Source: Chitinophagaceae bacterium
GTDB lineage: Bacteria; Bacteroidota; Bacteroidia; Chitinophagales; Chitinophagaceae
Length of the DNA stretch: 7,146 nt
Direction: 5' to 3'
Assembly (NCBI GenBank): GCA_947452875.1
Contig: CANGEZ010000098.1
Location: forward strand, 1 to 7,146
Positions 6,218 to 7,146 of this stretch are shown here, one piece after another; positions within the stretch are counted from its first letter, which is position 1, and every line of letters begins with the position of its first letter. The translations under genes were made by a program, and so were the position numbers. The notes below the pieces were generated by a model. The model saw nothing but the letters and a program-made list of their open reading frames with translations, searched no databases and had not been told where the DNA came from.

Positions 6218-6949
6218 ATGTCAAGATTTTTCATCGAAGTATCATACAAAGGAACACGTTACTCAGGATTTCAGGTTCAGCAGAATGCAATATCAGTGCA
6301 GGCAGAGTTAGAAAAAGCACTTGCTATTTATTTCAGAGAAATAATAGAACTTACAGGTTCATCCAGAACAGATGCTGGGGTGCATGCCAGGCAGAATTTT
6401 TTTCATTTTGATATGGATAAAGAAGAGGGGGTCGTTTATAAGTCTGCTTATCATATCAATTCAATCTTACCTAATGACATTGCAGTGAATTCGATTACAA
6501 AGGTTAAGGATGATGCTCATTGCAGGTTTGATGCGCTTTCCAGAGCTTATCAATATACGCTATACAACAAGAAAGATCCATTTCTTACAGACACAGCTTA
6601 CTACTTTCCATATAAGATAGATATAGAACAATTGAATATTGCAGCAAATATTATCAAGCACACAGAGGATTTTGAAACGTTTTGTAAAAGGAATGTACAA
6701 GTGCATACATACAAATGCAAAATAGAAGAAAGTATATGGACAATGCAAGGGCATCAGCTTTTTTATAACGTAAAAGGCAATCGTTTTTTGCGTGGAATGG
6801 TAAGGGGATTGGTAGGAACCATGCTAAAAGTGGGCACTGGAAAAATAAACATCGAAACATTTAGAGAAATTATAGATTCCAAAGACGTTCAAAAAGCAGA
6901 TTTTTCTATGCCTGCACACGGACTAACTTTAATGAAAGTCAGCTACTAA
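6218..6949 (+). CDS. truA: tRNA pseudouridine(38-40) synthase TruA
   Basis: The product has 243 residues, a common length for bacterial TruA. It isomerises uridines 38, 39 and 40 in the anticodon arm of many tRNAs to pseudouridine. Visible motifs: Y-K-G-T-x-Y-S-G-F-Q-x-Q (10-21), the catalytic loop G-S-S-R-T-D-A-G-V-H-A (47-57) with the nucleophile Asp52, R-x-Y-x-Y-x-L (109-115) with the conserved active-site Tyr, G-N-R-F-L-R-G-M-V-R-G-L-V-G-T-M-L (187-203), and P-A-H-G-L-x-L (232-238). The ATG at 6218 was chosen because the protein then begins S-R-F-F-I-E-V-S-Y-K-G, as TruA does; the frame is open further upstream, but that would overlap the preceding gene. The 13-base gap suggests co-transcription with the DUF4476-like gene. 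All key residues are intact. Confidence 0.97.
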   Translation: MSRFFIEVSYKGTRYSGFQVQQNAISVQAELEKALAIYFREIIELTGSSRTDAGVHARQNFFHFDMDKEEGVVYKSAYHINSILPNDIAVNSITKVKDDAHCRFDALSRAYQYTLYNKKDPFLTDTAYYFPYKIDIEQLNIAANIIKHTEDFETFCKRNVQVHTYKCKIEESIWTMQGHQLFYNVKGNRFLRGMVRGLVGTMLKVGTGKINIETFREIIDSKDVQKADFSMPAHGLTLMKVSY

Positions 6950-6970
6950 CCGTTAGGGTTGCTTTTTTTT
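6941..6970 (+). terminator. Probable weak intrinsic terminator after truA
   Basis: AACC (6948-6951) pairs with GGTT (6957-6960) across a 5-base loop, and AGC (6941-6943) can extend it with GCT (6961-6963) past a 4-base bulge. A run of eight T (6963-6970) follows at once. The stem is short and overlaps the truA stop codon, so termination may be incomplete, but the T-run position is right. Confidence 0.5.
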
Positions 6971-7057
6971 CAAAAAAATATATCTCGTTGAAACCCTTGA
7001 TTTTATTGGGGTTTATAAATTTTTCAAAAAATAAATTGGAATAAGTTTCAAAAATAT

Positions 7058-7088
7058 TTTGCCAAGGAATAATATGCTCCTATATTTG
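7058..7088 (+). promoter_or_regulatory. Strong Bacteroidota-type promoter pointing out of the right edge
   Basis: TTTG at 7058-7061 is followed after exactly 19 bases by TATATTTG at 7081-7088, both full matches to the -33/-7 consensus of the Bacteroidota primary sigma factor. The start of transcription should lie near 7093. The remaining 58 bases contain no ATG and continue as an A-rich leader beyond the window. The -7 box followed by GCATCCCGCTTCG resembles, from memory, leaders of stable RNA operons in this phylum, so an rRNA or tRNA operon may follow; that last point is inference only. Confidence 0.7.
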
Positions 7089-7146
7089 CATCCCGCTTCG
7101 AAAAAAGGGGAACAGTTCTAAGAAAAAAGTGAAAAGGTTTTAAAAA

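Noticed and set aside
6991..7014. AAACCC/GGGTTT inverted repeat after truA, a possible second terminator
   Set aside because: A 6-bp stem with a 12-base loop and only a short, offset T-run behind it; too weak to call in this AT-rich stretch.

Overview
The window looks like an ordinary stretch of chromosome from a member of the Bacteroidota, probably near the Chitinophagaceae. The reasons are its visibly AT-rich composition, genes preceded by A/T-rich leaders without usable Shine-Dalgarno sequences, two exact matches to the Bacteroidota -7 promoter box (TAnnTTTG), and a secreted DUF4476-type protein, a family I associate with that phylum. The genus assignment is inference; the phylum is reasonably secure.

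Layout, left to right. The left edge cuts into the 3' end of an aldehyde-dehydrogenase-like gene (1-435, +) whose visible part lacks the catalytic half of the fold. Next comes a compact co-directional cluster: lemA (501-1094), a small cytoplasmic TPM-domain protein (1136-1591) and a secreted, membrane-anchored YgcG-like TPM protein with a glycine-rich tail (1604-2362, TTG start). The gaps are 41 and 12 bases, so these three are probably one operon. A near-perfect 23-bp inverted repeat made of 7-base units (2372-2420) separates this cluster from a convergent gene for a secreted M1 zinc aminopeptidase (2424-4865, -).

The 163-bp region between the aminopeptidase and the next gene is divergent. 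It holds a good -7 box for the aminopeptidase, a perfect 14-bp palindrome and a short GC-richer patch. To its right lie a secreted DUF4476-like protein (5029-6204, +, TTG start) and, 13 bases later, truA (6218-6949, +), the tRNA pseudouridine synthase. A short hairpin with a T8 run follows truA. The last about 90 bases hold a complete Bacteroidota promoter (TTTG-N19-TATATTTG) pointing out of the right edge, with about 58 bases of leader and no start codon.

How the genes work together: LemA and the two TPM proteins are envelope-associated and probably share a role, which is not firmly known. The aminopeptidase and the DUF4476 protein are exported and may act in the periplasm. TruA is a housekeeping enzyme. 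I see no phage, transposon, CRISPR or defence genes, and no convincing sign of an undescribed large system. The least explained items are the LemA/TPM/TPM trio, the 7-base-unit hairpin and the DUF4476 protein paired with truA.
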